From Coptis chinensis (Eukaryota > Streptophyta > Magnoliopsida > Ranunculales > Ranunculaceae), in contig CM027378.1 in NCBI GenBank assembly GCA_015680905.1, forward strand, positions 14,427,001-14,491,000: a stretch of DNA of 64,000 bases, given 5' to 3'. Below are positions 21,899-32,284 of the stretch, piece after piece; the stretch's first letter is position 1, and every line of letters starts with the position of its first letter. A program made the translations under genes and the position numbers. The notes under the pieces are model-generated. The model was not told where the DNA came from and did not search any database. It saw only the letters and a program-made list of their open reading frames with translations.

Positions 21899-22907
21899 CT
21901 ACTGTAGTTCACTCTGGTGTGTGGAAAAATCATTCTGGTTCTTCATTATGAGAGTGTAATTTTTCAAAAATTGTGAGTGGTATTGCAAGAATTCTTCCTG
22001 TGCCACTTCGTGTATTGCCTGAACTTCCTGTAATTCCAACAGATTTGTAAAGATGACTTCCTGACGGGCGTGCAGGGCCCGTAGGCCTTGGTGAAGAAAA
22101 TGAATGCCCTCCATAGGATTAAAAATGTTATGCATGGCATTTTCATCAAAGAAATGTTCCGAGTATGGGTTTTGGTCTTCTTGTTCCTCTGTCAGGTTGA
22201 TTGGAGTATCTGGAGTCCAAAAACCAGTGGTGCACTCTGCGTGAATTACAGTAAGGCTAGCTATTTGAAGAGATATTTCTGGATAAACAGCTTGATAACC
22301 TCAATGCAACATAATTTTCGTGACTAGAGTAGGCAAAGGTGTTAACCATATTTTAGGCATGGTGATCAAGTTCCAGAGATATTGGATTATGCAAAAGTCA
22401 TCCCTTTGAGTCTGCATAATCCAGAATAGGTGGAGTAGAGGTTTTGTCACTTCAGATGTTTGTGATATTCCTGCCATATTGTGTCCAAACCAGTGGAGCA
22501 CGGTTCGTTGATTTTGTTTCAAAGAACACTGAAGAACAACTTGGTTTTTGTTTTCGAGTTCGCCATGAGATATAGTAACCTTCAGTAGTTGTTTGACGAT
22601 ATCAAATGGTGACTCCTGAAAATGCAACTCCGGGTTCGTCATTGGAATTTGAAAGATTTCGGAGATGATTTCCTTAGTCAATTCAAAATGTTGTCCATGG
22701 GCATGGAAATAGAATTTACCATAGTCAGGTTTGCTAAATTGGTAGAACATCAAAACCAATTATCTGGAATAAGCAGTTGCTGAATGATATAGAAGAGGCA
22801 TCCATCCTCGACGTACAATTTCTGTGTCAAAATATGGAGAAAATATGCCTTCATGAAAAAAAATTCAAATAATTTTTCTCGAGCACTATTTTTCGTGGTT
22901 GATCCAT
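21899..22907 (-). pseudogene. A env-region ORF 1 (plant transposon protein-like)
   Basis: An ATG at 22907 opens MDQPRK. After an early frameshift the reading continues RRGWMPLLYHS, then YGKFYFHAHGQHFELTKEIISEIFQIP, then DDFCIIQYLWNLITMP and LPTLVTKIML. It ends in a coiled-coil-like helical tail rich in Q, E and L (22149-21899). C3 has the counterpart at 61193-62367, with the parallel phrase YNFCILEFILTMIRG followed by LVLITKIML. The type matches the domain often annotated as putative plant transposon protein in Athila elements. Its role is unknown. A TATA-like box lies at 22973-22979. Confidence 0.6.
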
Positions 22908-22972
22908 TTGAAAGTATAAGTGAGGGAAGAATAGTGAAGAATGAGTAAAATGAAAATGGCTAAAAGGAAGAG

Positions 22973-22979
22973 ATTTATA
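22973..22979 (-). promoter_or_regulatory. TATA-like box before A env-region ORF 1
   Basis: Minus-strand TATAAAT in GGCTATAAATCTC, 66 bp upstream of the ATG at 22907. Spacing and sequence fit a plant core promoter. There is no direct proof. Confidence 0.4.
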
Positions 22980-23099
22980 GCCAAGATATGAACATTTACG
23001 GATCAGGATGGCAATTGTAGATATATCAAGAATTAATATATGGGAAAAACATAGATAAAATATGTGCTCTTGTCACATCACATTTATGTGGTAGTACGT

Positions 23100-23400
23100 T
23101 CAAATGAGAAAGTCCCTGGTGGGTTTTTTAACGTCAGATTCCCGAGATGATTAAGAGGTGCTCAGAAGTATAAGATAATATGGAGGAAGCTTTCACAGGG
23201 CAATTAGACCAACACGTATTTTCTATCTTGAGTTGTCAAATAGGGCATGTAAAGTCACGTCCCTAAGACTTTATCGAAGTATGCAAAGAGATAGAACATA
23301 TGGAGGAAGGAGCCATAGGATAGTTAAACCTACACGTAAATTCTGAATTTATGTAGCAAACCTCAATAACGGAAGCTGATTAGAGTTTACAGAGTGGCGT
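23100..23400. repeat. Diverged tandem repeat in A
   Basis: Two units of roughly 130 bp share ATATGGAGGAAG, then a CAATTAGACCAACACGTA-like phrase (about 23178-23222 and 23297-23338). The phrase TCAGATTCCCGAGA at about 23136 also occurs in C3 near 63118. No coding is seen. Confidence 0.5.
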
Positions 23401-23686
23401 GCACGACATTGGTTAAGCATACCTAAGTAGCGTGCACGACTTGATTTGAACATAATGACTCGAGCTTGTTTTGTTTTTTTTTGTTTTTTTGTTTTTTTGT
23501 TTTTTTATCTGTTTTCTATTTTTTTTTTTTTTTTATGATGAAGTAAAAATACAAATACTACATACAAACATAACATAGGCAATTTCTCCATTTAATATGT
23601 AAACTGTACAAATGTGTAAGAATTATTTAACACACCACGCTAATGTACAAAAACATTAAAGAAAAGGAAATATCTACTACATAGAT

Positions 23687-23806
23687 CTAGATATTTTGAA
23701 GGATGTTATGCATAACTAATAGTATGATAACGATAAACACCATTATCAGGACGACCTTGAATGCATCATCACGTTGCTGCTTTTCAAAATATTCAGTTGG
23801 ATCCAT
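23687..23806 (-). CDS. Small single-span membrane ORF in A
   Basis: 39-residue reading from an ATG at 23806. The N-terminal half is polar (MDPTEYFEKQQRDDAF) and is followed by about 17 uninterrupted hydrophobic residues (VVLIMVFIVIILLVMH), then a short tail. This is a textbook single transmembrane segment. It lies between the integrase end and the env-region ORFs. A TATA-like TATAAATA is 107 bp upstream. Env-like ORFs of Athila elements are reported to have membrane segments, so it may be a remnant of such a protein or an independent micro-protein. The frame can be extended upstream to 23986, but the hydrophilic start at 23806 looks more natural. Confidence 0.4.
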   Translation of the reverse strand: MDPTEYFEKQQRDDAFKVVLIMVFIVIILLVMHNILQNI

Positions 23807-23884
23807 GAACGAAACCGAAAGAGAGTAGAATGTTGAAGAATTAATTTGTTGAGAGGTAGAGAATGGGATGAGTAAAGTAGTGTG

Positions 23885-23908
23885 AGGGGGGGGGAGGGGG
23901 GGGGGGGG
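23885..23908. repeat. Poly-G tract
   Basis: 24 bases, all G except one A. It is a C-run on the coding strand of A, between the TATA-like box at 23913-23920 and the small membrane ORF. Such a tract can form a G-quadruplex. Its exact length may be unreliable in the assembly. Confidence 0.85.
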
Positions 23909-23912
23909 TCGA

Positions 23913-23920
23913 TATTTATA
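23913..23920 (-). promoter_or_regulatory. TATA-like box before the small membrane ORF
   Basis: Minus-strand TATAAATA within CCCTATAAATATCGACC. A start site about 30 bp downstream would fall in the C-run at 23885-23908. Confidence 0.4.
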
Positions 23921-23949
23921 GGGAGAGATAGGACCGTTGGGGAAAGTGT

Positions 23950-24105
23950 GAGGAATAGTAGAGATCGCGTGGGCTAAAAAACTCAAGTAAGTGACATGGA
24001 TCGAGTCAATTTTTTGTTCAAGCCCGGAAAGCGTGTGGAATAGTATAGATCGTGTGTGCTAAAAAAAACTCAAGTACGGGACTTGGATCGGGTCGATTTT
24101 TATTT
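23950..24105. repeat. Direct repeat pair in A
   Basis: About 62 bp repeated with a period near 88 (23952-24014 and 24040-24102). Shared phrases are AATAGTA(G/T)AGATCG, ACTCAAGTA and TTGGATCG(A/G)GTC. The remainder up to 24481 is non-coding. Confidence 0.7.
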
Positions 24106-24481
24106 TATTTTTTTTAAGAAACTATATACAAATGTACAAGGGAAGATTAACGTGTTAGCAGCACTGGATGGCCAGAAGACTCTCCACATAAAATCCCAAG
24201 CAATTGTCATGTCGGCTCTGGAGCTAACCCAATCCAGCAAGACTATGGCTTAACCTTTATGTTTTGGGGGCCTAGGGTGCAAGACAGTACCATCCTGTAC
24301 TGTGCGAGGGTTGCAACGGTCTAATAATATTACCCTTATTACATATGGTATAACCTTAAATCAGACCAAAATAAATCAAATAGCGAACAGCTAGGGGTTC
24401 GCCTGGTGGAATCCATTGCCCATGTCCCGAGTAGGCAACATCCGAGGTTTAACATGAATCTCTTTCTGCACAATGCTAGTG
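24106..24481. other. Non-coding part of A
   Basis: No gene recognised between the repeat pair and the solo LTR. TAGTG at 24477-24481 is the left target duplication of that LTR. Confidence 0.5.
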
Positions 24482-25284
24482 TGAAGTAGTATAGATTTGA
24501 ATGTGGTTCATCTTAGATTGTTTAGAGTTTGAATATTGGGAGTCTAAAGGAAGAAGGTAGACTCTTAGTTTAGAACTTGTCAAGTTTTTGAGTTTATGAA
24601 TGAAAAACATTGAAAGTTAAGTTGTTTAAGATGGAAATGATTCAAAACATTGAAAAAAAAACTATTGAAATGAAGATTGAAACAAAGAACAACAAAATAA
24701 GATTGATTGAAATAAGCAAAATAACAAAATTGAAATGAAAAGAAAATGAATAACAATAAAGTAAAAAGACTTGAAAAATAAATGACTATAAATTAAATCC
24801 TACATGACACTAGATTAAGTCTAGGTGTATTCTCTCTCCCTAAGTTTTAGATTATATACCCCTACTTTTTACCTTTGACTGATTTGCCCTTCTCTATTAC
24901 TTTTAGACACCTCACACTTCACTTTATGTTTTTGATTTTCTTTTTGCCTTTTGATTTTTTCTTGACCAAGATAGATTTTGGAGAATGCTATATTTTGAGA
25001 TAGGGGCTTCCTTCTCTGGTCTTCTGAGTTGAAGGCCTTGACCTTTGACTGTGACCGTTGACTTTGATTTCTTCAGCACTTTTTCATAGCAGCTTCTGAT
25101 CTTCATAATAAGCGTGATTAAGGCTCCTTTTGGTGCTAAGACGCAGCTTTTATGATAAGTGGTCTGAAATTCTCTGTAACCTGAAAAAGACAATAAAAGC
25201 TATTAGTTGTATTTTCATTAAGGGTAAGAATGGCTGTAATGCAATAATATAAAGGTAATAAAGTGCACATTTGGGAGCTGATCG
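24482..25284 (-). mobile_element. Solo LTR B2
   Basis: 803-bp LTR of the B1 family in reverse orientation. It matches 9646-10486 reversed, with AGTGCACATTTGGGAGCTGATC at its right end. The perfect 5-base duplication TAGTG flanks it (24477-24481 and 25285-25289). No internal sequence remains, so a full element was lost by LTR-LTR recombination. The last base is G where A is expected, so its terminal TG is mutated to CG when read in the LTR's own direction. Confidence 0.85.
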
Positions 25285-26412
25285 TAGTGCAAAGGGGAAA
25301 TGTAAAAGACACGTTTGCTCGATTATCAGAAGACATTTATACTCAATTCTGAAATAGAGTTGTTATGGACTACGATTTCGGCGCTTGCAACCACACACTC
25401 TAGTTGATATGAGAGAGGAAAAGAAAAGAGTGCCCGACTACCAAAATGGTGTACTCCCTTTTTAAAACACATGAAATAAGTACACCAAGCAAATCTATCA
25501 GTCGGAGTAGACTGGATCTTGTAGAAGAGTCTTGTCGATATCTGGAGACCGTAACTCATGGTAATATTTGAGATGTTGACCATTTACTTGAAATTCCTTG
25601 TTATTGTTTAAATTTTTCAAAGATATTCCCCCATAAGGGGTTATAACAGAGACAATGAAAGGACCAGAGCATCGTGTTTTCAATTTTCCTAGAAAAATGT
25701 GTAATCTTGTGTTGTAAAACAAAACTTTTTAACCAATTTTGAAATCTTTCTACAAAATGTGTTTGTCGTGCACTCTTTTCATGTTGGCTTTATAGAATTT
25801 TGAGAGATCATATGCATCACTCCGAATTTCCTCAATCTCATTTAGTTGCAATTTTCACTTTTCGCCTACCACATTGATATTATAATTGAGGCTTTTTATG
25901 GCCCATAGAGCACGATACTCAAGTTCAATTGGCAGATGACAAGGTTTTTCAAAAACGATGTTGTAAGGAGACATCCCTATAGGTGTCTTAAAGGTCGTTC
26001 TATATGCCCACAAGGCATTGGATAATCGGAGAGACCAGCCTTTCCTAGATGGATTAACTGTTTACTCCATATTGGACTTTATCTTTCTATTAGATATTAT
26101 AAAAATGTTTTCCCCCATTACTGATGATAGCTCTGGGGATACCAAAACGAGAGAACATATTTTGTTTTACAAAAATTACGACAGTCTTATGGTCATTAAC
26201 ACGACATGTTATTGCCTTAATCTATTTTGACACGTAGTCAACAGCTACCAGGATGTAGAGAAAACCATGAGAATTTGGGAAGGGACTCATAAAATCGATG
26301 CCCCAGACATCGAAAATTTCTACAATTATAATTAGATTTAAGGGCATCATATTACGTTGAATAATACAGCCCAGTTGCTAGTAGTGAACGCATGTTTTGT
26401 AATGCTCATATG
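25285..26412 (-). pseudogene. A integrase, core and C-terminal part
   Basis: Minus-strand reading resumes at 26412 after the C1 insertion. Landmarks are [12 protein letters not shown] (first catalytic aspartate kept), [11 protein letters not shown], and IPRAIISNGG, where the family normally has IISDGG, so the second catalytic aspartate is asparagine. Downstream come FYNTRLHIFLGKLKTRCSGPF and ITPYGG, the integrase C-terminal module (25722-25498). Several stops and frameshifts lie between (about 26215-25725). The enzyme would insert element DNA into chromosomes. The N-terminal zinc-binding part lies at 50299-50567. Confidence 0.75.
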
Positions 26413-27829
26413 TGATAAGAGCCCAAAACTGTAGTTTAAATCCTTTAATAGTATTTCTATTTAGCCAATTATGTTATTAATAATATAGATTTATCACTAA
26501 TTACGTGTTTTTTAGTATTTAAGGCTTCGGAGTTGAATAAATGTCAATTCGTTACTAATTAGGCACTAAAAGGAGCTAAAGTGATTGCTAAAGAAGTTCC
26601 ATAAAGAAAGCCCAAGTTTAATGGAGAAAAAAGCCCTTAAAAAGCGCAAGTCAATACTGTTAAGTGAAAGTCAAGTCGGATTAGAGAGCTGAAGAAAAGT
26701 CAACATAACTTCAAAAGGCTATATCTTTGGACTCAGGCCTCGGAATTAGGCCCATTTTATATCAAAATGACCGGCTTAGAAAGCTCTTTACAATGGTCTA
26801 GGCTATGACTCAATCAGAGCACTATAAATTGGTGAAAATGCATGCTACAGTAATACGACCATAATTGAAAGTCTTGAATTTACCCAATTGGGTTATGGAC
26901 TTGATTTATGGGTCCATAGCCTAGTCTAAAAGCCCATGCATGAAATTGTATCATTATATAAGAAAATAAAAATCCTAAACTATCTCTTTCCTTCCATTAG
27001 CTAGAATAATTTAGTTTTTTTTCTTTAAGTCTAAACCTAGTTTATTTTATTTAGCCTAGCCACCATTAATTCAATTCAATTCGAGTTATTTTAATCAAGT
27101 TTAGTTTAATTTAATTATGTCTTTTTATTATTGTTTATTGTTAATGAACCCAATGAAACTAGGCTAAAAACTCTATCAGATGAGTTTTATGAAGTCTTTG
27201 TGAGGGTTATGATTGTTCTTCTTTAGTTTTCTTATTGGCTTATGTGTTTCAAGTTCAAGTTCTATAGTTGTCTAGAGATAAAGATTATAAAAGTTGAACT
27301 AGAGAAAGGAAACTCCACAAAGAGATTTGTGGAGGAGAATTTCTCTTATGTTAATCATATCTTAGTACAGAGATTGCTATGATTGGTTAGGGATCAATAA
27401 TAAATTGTGAATTTTGTTGTTTTACCTTGTGTAGATTAATAAATGTTAAGATTAAAACATGAGAAACTAATTCGAATAATCATAACTTCACATAAATGGA
27501 TTAATCCTTCCTCTATGTTCTTCCTATTTATTAAATTCACCTTTTAATTGCTTAGTTTAAATTAGTTTAACTTATAATTAGTTTATTGCATTGTTAGTTT
27601 AATTAATTCATAATTAGTTTTAGTTAAATAAATCACAACACTACTCTCATTGTTCTCACCATTGTTTCTTTGTGTTTGATTAGTTGAATTCATTAAGTCT
27701 AGAGAGTTAAGAGTGGAACGATTCCATACTCTATATATTGAATGAATATATATGTGAGAGTAGAAAATAAATAATTGATACCGTAAGAATAAATTTAGAT
27801 TAATCTAGTTGAGTTTTTACTGGTTATCA
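26413..27829 (+). repeat. C1 5' LTR
   Basis: 1,417 bp, starts TGATAAGAGCCC and ends GGTTATCA. The first several hundred bases match 48971 onward closely. The last 150 or so diverge from the 3' LTR, whose end is more like that of C2. Confidence 0.75.
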
Positions 27830-27831
27830 AA

Positions 27832-29101
27832 TGGCGTCGCTGCCATCTTAATCTCTTTCAGGACAAGAATTCAATTGCTTGAATCCAAGGGGCATTCCCC
27901 CATTCTCTACCCACCTACCATTTTCATTTTTCTTTATTTTTTCTCATATTTTCATTACTATTCACTGTTTTAAGCACAGGGGCGCACGCCCTCCATTTTA
28001 CCTTGTTCATAGTGCGCCCGCCCTCCCTTGTGTCTACGGAGTCACAGTGAAAAACACTGCAGTAAAGGTATTTGTAAATTTCGAAAAATTCTAAATATTT
28101 TTAGGCATAATTCATAAAGTGTTATTGATTTACTGGAATAGTTTCAGATTTTCCCAAGTTATTTTACCTAGCAAACTAATACCTTATTTACAGTGCTGCA
28201 TTTCAACTTCCAAACGGTATGTTCTGGGAACAACTGACGAGCAAGGTTACTTAGGCAGTTCCAAAAATTCTAATTTTTTTTATAGGAGTATCTATCATAA
28301 GTCATGAGTTTGTAGTAAAAATATGAAGACTGTTTGATCTGTTTTGACTACCTAACTAGTGGATTGTTTCTAGTGTGTTTCTGCAGTTTTGCAACACTTA
28401 ATTTCTAGAACAACAGCCGATAAGGAGGGTTTGTAGAATTCCAATTACTCTAAAAGTTTTACAGGAATACGCATAATTTGTCAGAAGTCTCCAGTAAAAT
28501 TTTGGCGATTGTTGGCTCTGTTTTGATTGGTTAACCATTCGGTTGTTTGTATTGTGTCCGAAAATAGTTTCACAAATTTTGCAGGGTAGTAGAAGGACTT
28601 TCATAACTCTGATTGATCTTAAATTTTACAACCTACTTTCTAGACGTCTAAGAAAACTACTATAAAAATATCAAAATTTTTGGAGCACGAACGCGCCCTA
28701 GATAGCCTATTTCTGAAGCACGCTCCGTGCTCAACTCACTGGATATCGTCTCAGGCAAGCACCCTTTTTAGCCTAATTCCAAGCACTCCCCGTGCTCAAC
28801 TCACTGGACATTGTCTCAGGCAAGAGCGCACCCCACGCCCTCTTCTGAATAAGCCCAATTTCACAGGTTAGTTCAAACTTTAGTTTATTCAAGTTATTCA
28901 GTGTTTCTATCTTCTTGAATACACTGAGATCGCATATACAAGACGCTATTCAAACTCGTAGCAAAAAGGCATTCAGGTACTCCTTCTTTCACTCCTCGTT
29001 TCTTCTATCAGAGGAGTTTAATTCTAGTATAATCAGGCTTGTTTTTTATAGACATAAATACCACACGCCTGTCTAGAATTTCACACACTACACCTACATC
29101 A
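27832..29101 (+). other. C1 primer-binding site and leader
   Basis: TGGCGTCGCTGCCATC from 27832 is the primer site. The leader is about 1.27 kb, twice as long as in C2. It holds a GC-rich tandem pair (28704-28764 and 28770-28829) sharing CGTGCTCAACTCACTGGA and GTCTCAGGCAAG. No gene is seen. Confidence 0.6.
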
Positions 29102-29945
29102 ATGGCTAAAGAACCAGAGACTCTTCTCTCTAATTTTTATAAGGCCCTAAATGATGGCCCTAAGTCGTGCATCATTATTGGAGACCTAGTGGGGGATTTT
29201 TGAATCTCCACTAATATATTTAACTTGTTACTGATTTTTCATGGTTTAGACCACGAGAAGCCTTACAAGCATATGCGTTGGATAGAACAAGTTCTCACTA
29301 CATTCCATCATCCTAGCATAAGTCCGGATCAAGTTAAACTTAAGGTGTTTCTTTTCACCCTAGTCGACAAGGCAGCATCTTGGTTAACTGCCCAAACGCC
29401 AAACTCTGTGGACTCATAGGCTAAACTTATTCAATTGTTCATGGAACAGTTTTACCCACCACTGAAAACCAATGAAATACTTCAAAAGATTCATTTCTTC
29501 CACCAAAACCTTCATGAATCCTTTTCAGCAGCCTGGAACCGTTTCACTGATCTTCTCATAGAATGTCTGCATCATAACCTTGCAAAAGACACGCTTGTTC
29601 GTGCTTTCTTTAAGGGGCTTTCACATTATCATAAAGAGGTTCTAGATATCATGACTGGGGGTAGTTTTCTTAGTAAAGGAGCCTTGGAGGCTTATAAATT
29701 CTTAAAAGATCAATCTAAAAGGAATAATAATTGGGGAGGTAACGACTCTTCCTGCTCCACTCCTTCTTTTGAGATTAAACCTGATACCGAGCTTAAAACT
29801 CTTATTGATACCCTCACTAAAAATGTAGATGCCATCTCTGTTAAACAACAATCTACTCTAGTCATGAACATTAACTCTACTCGTTGTAATGTCTATTTTA
29901 GTCTTGAGCATTCCGACTTCTATTGTCCTCTTGTCTATGCACAAC
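29102..29945 (+). pseudogene. C1 gag, first part
   Basis: Starts MAKEPETLLSNFYKALNDGP at 29102. It carries FHGLDHEKPYKHM (about 29238), FTLVDKAASWLTAQ (about 29353), the central gag fold WNRFTDLLIECLHHN (about 29535-29578) and SLEHSDFYCPLVYAQ just before the C2 insertion. In-frame stops occur at about 29202 and 29417. It is Athila-type gag, which forms the particle and packages RNA. No CCHC knuckle is visible in this part. It continues at 44933. Confidence 0.8.
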
Positions 29946-31670
29946 TGATAAGAGCCCAAAACTGTAGTTTTAACCCCTTAACAATAATACTTTTAGACCA
30001 ATTATGCGAGTAATAAATAAGAGTTAATGCTAATTACGTGCTTTTATGTATTTCAGGCATTGGAGTCAATTATGAGCAGAAATGTCACTTTTGCGAGATA
30101 AAGGAGCAAGGGTTGGTTGCTAAGAAGTTCTTTGATTAAAGGCCAAGATTCAAGGAGAAAAAGCCGTTTTAAAGCCCGGTCAAAGCTGAAAAGTCAAAGT
30201 CAACGCGGGTAGAAACAGCGCGTAAAAAGTTAGCAGAACTTCCGAAAACCGTTTATTTGGACTCAGACCTCTGAATTAGGCCTAGCTTATGTCAAAACGA
30301 CCGACTTGGAAAGATTTTTCCAATGGTCCAAGAATTGACCTAATCAAAGGAGCATAAGTGGACGAAAAGTCTGTTGAAGTCAAATCCAGCTGAGAAGGCC
30401 TCTGTGGACTTAAGAAATTGGGTTTTGGGCTCGATTTTTCGGCCCAAAATATGGATCCAATCCCATGCACGAAATTGGGGATCTCTTTCTCCTCTTCAAG
30501 GGAAGAAAGGAGGCAGACTCATTAGCTAGACCTAGATTAGAAAATAAATTAGTTTAGACTCCATTAATTAGTTTTATTACCTTGTTTTGAATTCAGTTTA
30601 TTGTTATTATTCATTAGATCCAATAGTTAGTTTTAGATCTAGTTAATTAGCATCAAATTAGTGTTTAGAACAAGATTTTGTTTTTAGAATCAATAATTAG
30701 TTTGTATTTCAAGTTTTAGTTTCTAATTCAATATTTGATTCATAGATTTAGTTTGTCTTAAATTCATAATTAGTTGTTTTAATTTGATAATTAGTATTCA
30801 TAATATTAGTTCTAAATTAGTTTTAAATTCGGTTTAATCCATTTTGAATATTATATTATTGTTCAATTAGATTAATAGAGTTTAATACTTATTTAATAAT
30901 GACTTGTTCTATTTGTTTAATCAAGTTTATTTCAAGTTTATTTTAATCAAGTTTAATTTAATTATGTCTTATTATTATTATTATTGATTTTTAATGAATC
31001 CAATGATATTAGGCTAACCCCCCTCCCCCCTATTAGAGGGAGTGATTATGAAACCTAATGAGGAGCAGATTGCTTAGTAGAATTATTTCATTGAGTATGT
31101 ATTTCAATGAGTTTAGTTTATTGTATGACTTCCAAAATAAGTATATGATAAATTAAACTAGGGATTGTTGTAATTAAGTCGAGAGAATTGGTTGTAATAA
31201 TCCTACATGCTAGTAATAATGACTATAGAGATGTAGGTTGTTTCTAGGGATGATAAAGGTTGAGGCTTTAGGTTGAATCGTTGCATGAAAACCTAAGTAT
31301 GATCTCTTTTCAATGAATAATTCGATTCTTGCATGAAACTAGTTATTAGGTGGATTGATTACTTTTCTCTATAACTTTCTCTTCCATCAAAACCCTATTT
31401 TTATTTGTTTAGTTAATTTAGATTTATTTTAATCCATAGTATAATCGTAGAATAGAAATTTCACATCACACATTACTCTCACCATTGTTTCTTTGTGTTT
31501 GATTAGTTGAATTTTATTTATGTCTTGATAGTTTATGAGTAGAACGAATCCTGACTCTCTATATTGCATAATGAATTGACAGTAGGAATATTGATAAAGC
31601 ACTTGTTTATGTTGATTGACTATTTGTGTTTTTGCATAGATAGTTAGTCAATGTAAATTTGTCTTTATCA
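29946..31670 (+). repeat. C2 5' LTR
   Basis: 1,725 bp, TGATAAGAGCCC to GTCTTTATCA. It is nearly identical to the 3' LTR parts (1,723 bp once the L1 is removed), which argues for a fairly recent insertion. Confidence 0.9.
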
Positions 31671-31672
31671 AA

Positions 31673-32284
31673 TGGCGTCGCTGGCATCTTAAACTCTTTC
31701 AAGACAAGAATTCAATTGCTTGAATCCAAAGGGCAATCTCCCATTCTCAACCCACCCACCCTTGTTTGGTTATAACTGTGATCGTTTGGTTTAGAAACTA
31801 AAAAAAAAAAAAAAAAAAAAAAAAATAGCCTTAGCAACCCCCAGCATATACAAAGGCTATTTCTAAGCCACCCTAACGTTAGAAGCTTTGAACTCGAAGT
31901 TCGACCTAAAAGCGCGACCAGCCCTAACAAGGCAAATTTCGCCCCCTCAATGAAACACTTGGAACTCAACCTGGACCTAAAAGCGCCCAGCGCCAAGGCC
32001 ATTTCTCGAAGCGACCACCAGCTCTTCTTGAAAGGCTCGATTTTCACAGGTTAGTCCAAATTTCCATTTCTTCAAGTTATTCAGTGTTTCTAACTTGTTA
32101 AATACACTGAACTCGCGTATACAAGACGCTATTCATAAGCGTAGCAAGGAGGCATTCAGGTACTCCTTCTTTCACTCCTCGTTTCTTCTGTCAGAGGAGT
32201 TTAATTCTAGTATAATCAGACTTGTTTTTTGTAGACATAAATACCACACGCCTATCTAGAATTTCAAATACTACACCTACATCA
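31673..32284 (+). other. C2 primer-binding site and leader
   Basis: TGGCGTCGCTGGCATC starts two bases after the LTR. A 25-base poly-A run lies near 31801. The remainder matches the end of the C1 leader, including CAAGACGCTATTCA and CTCCTTCTTTCACTCCTCG. No gene is seen. Confidence 0.65.

Noticed and set aside
31712-32047. 111-residue open frame on the minus strand with a poly-F run
   Set aside because: Comes from a poly-A run in the C2 leader and has no counterpart in C1.
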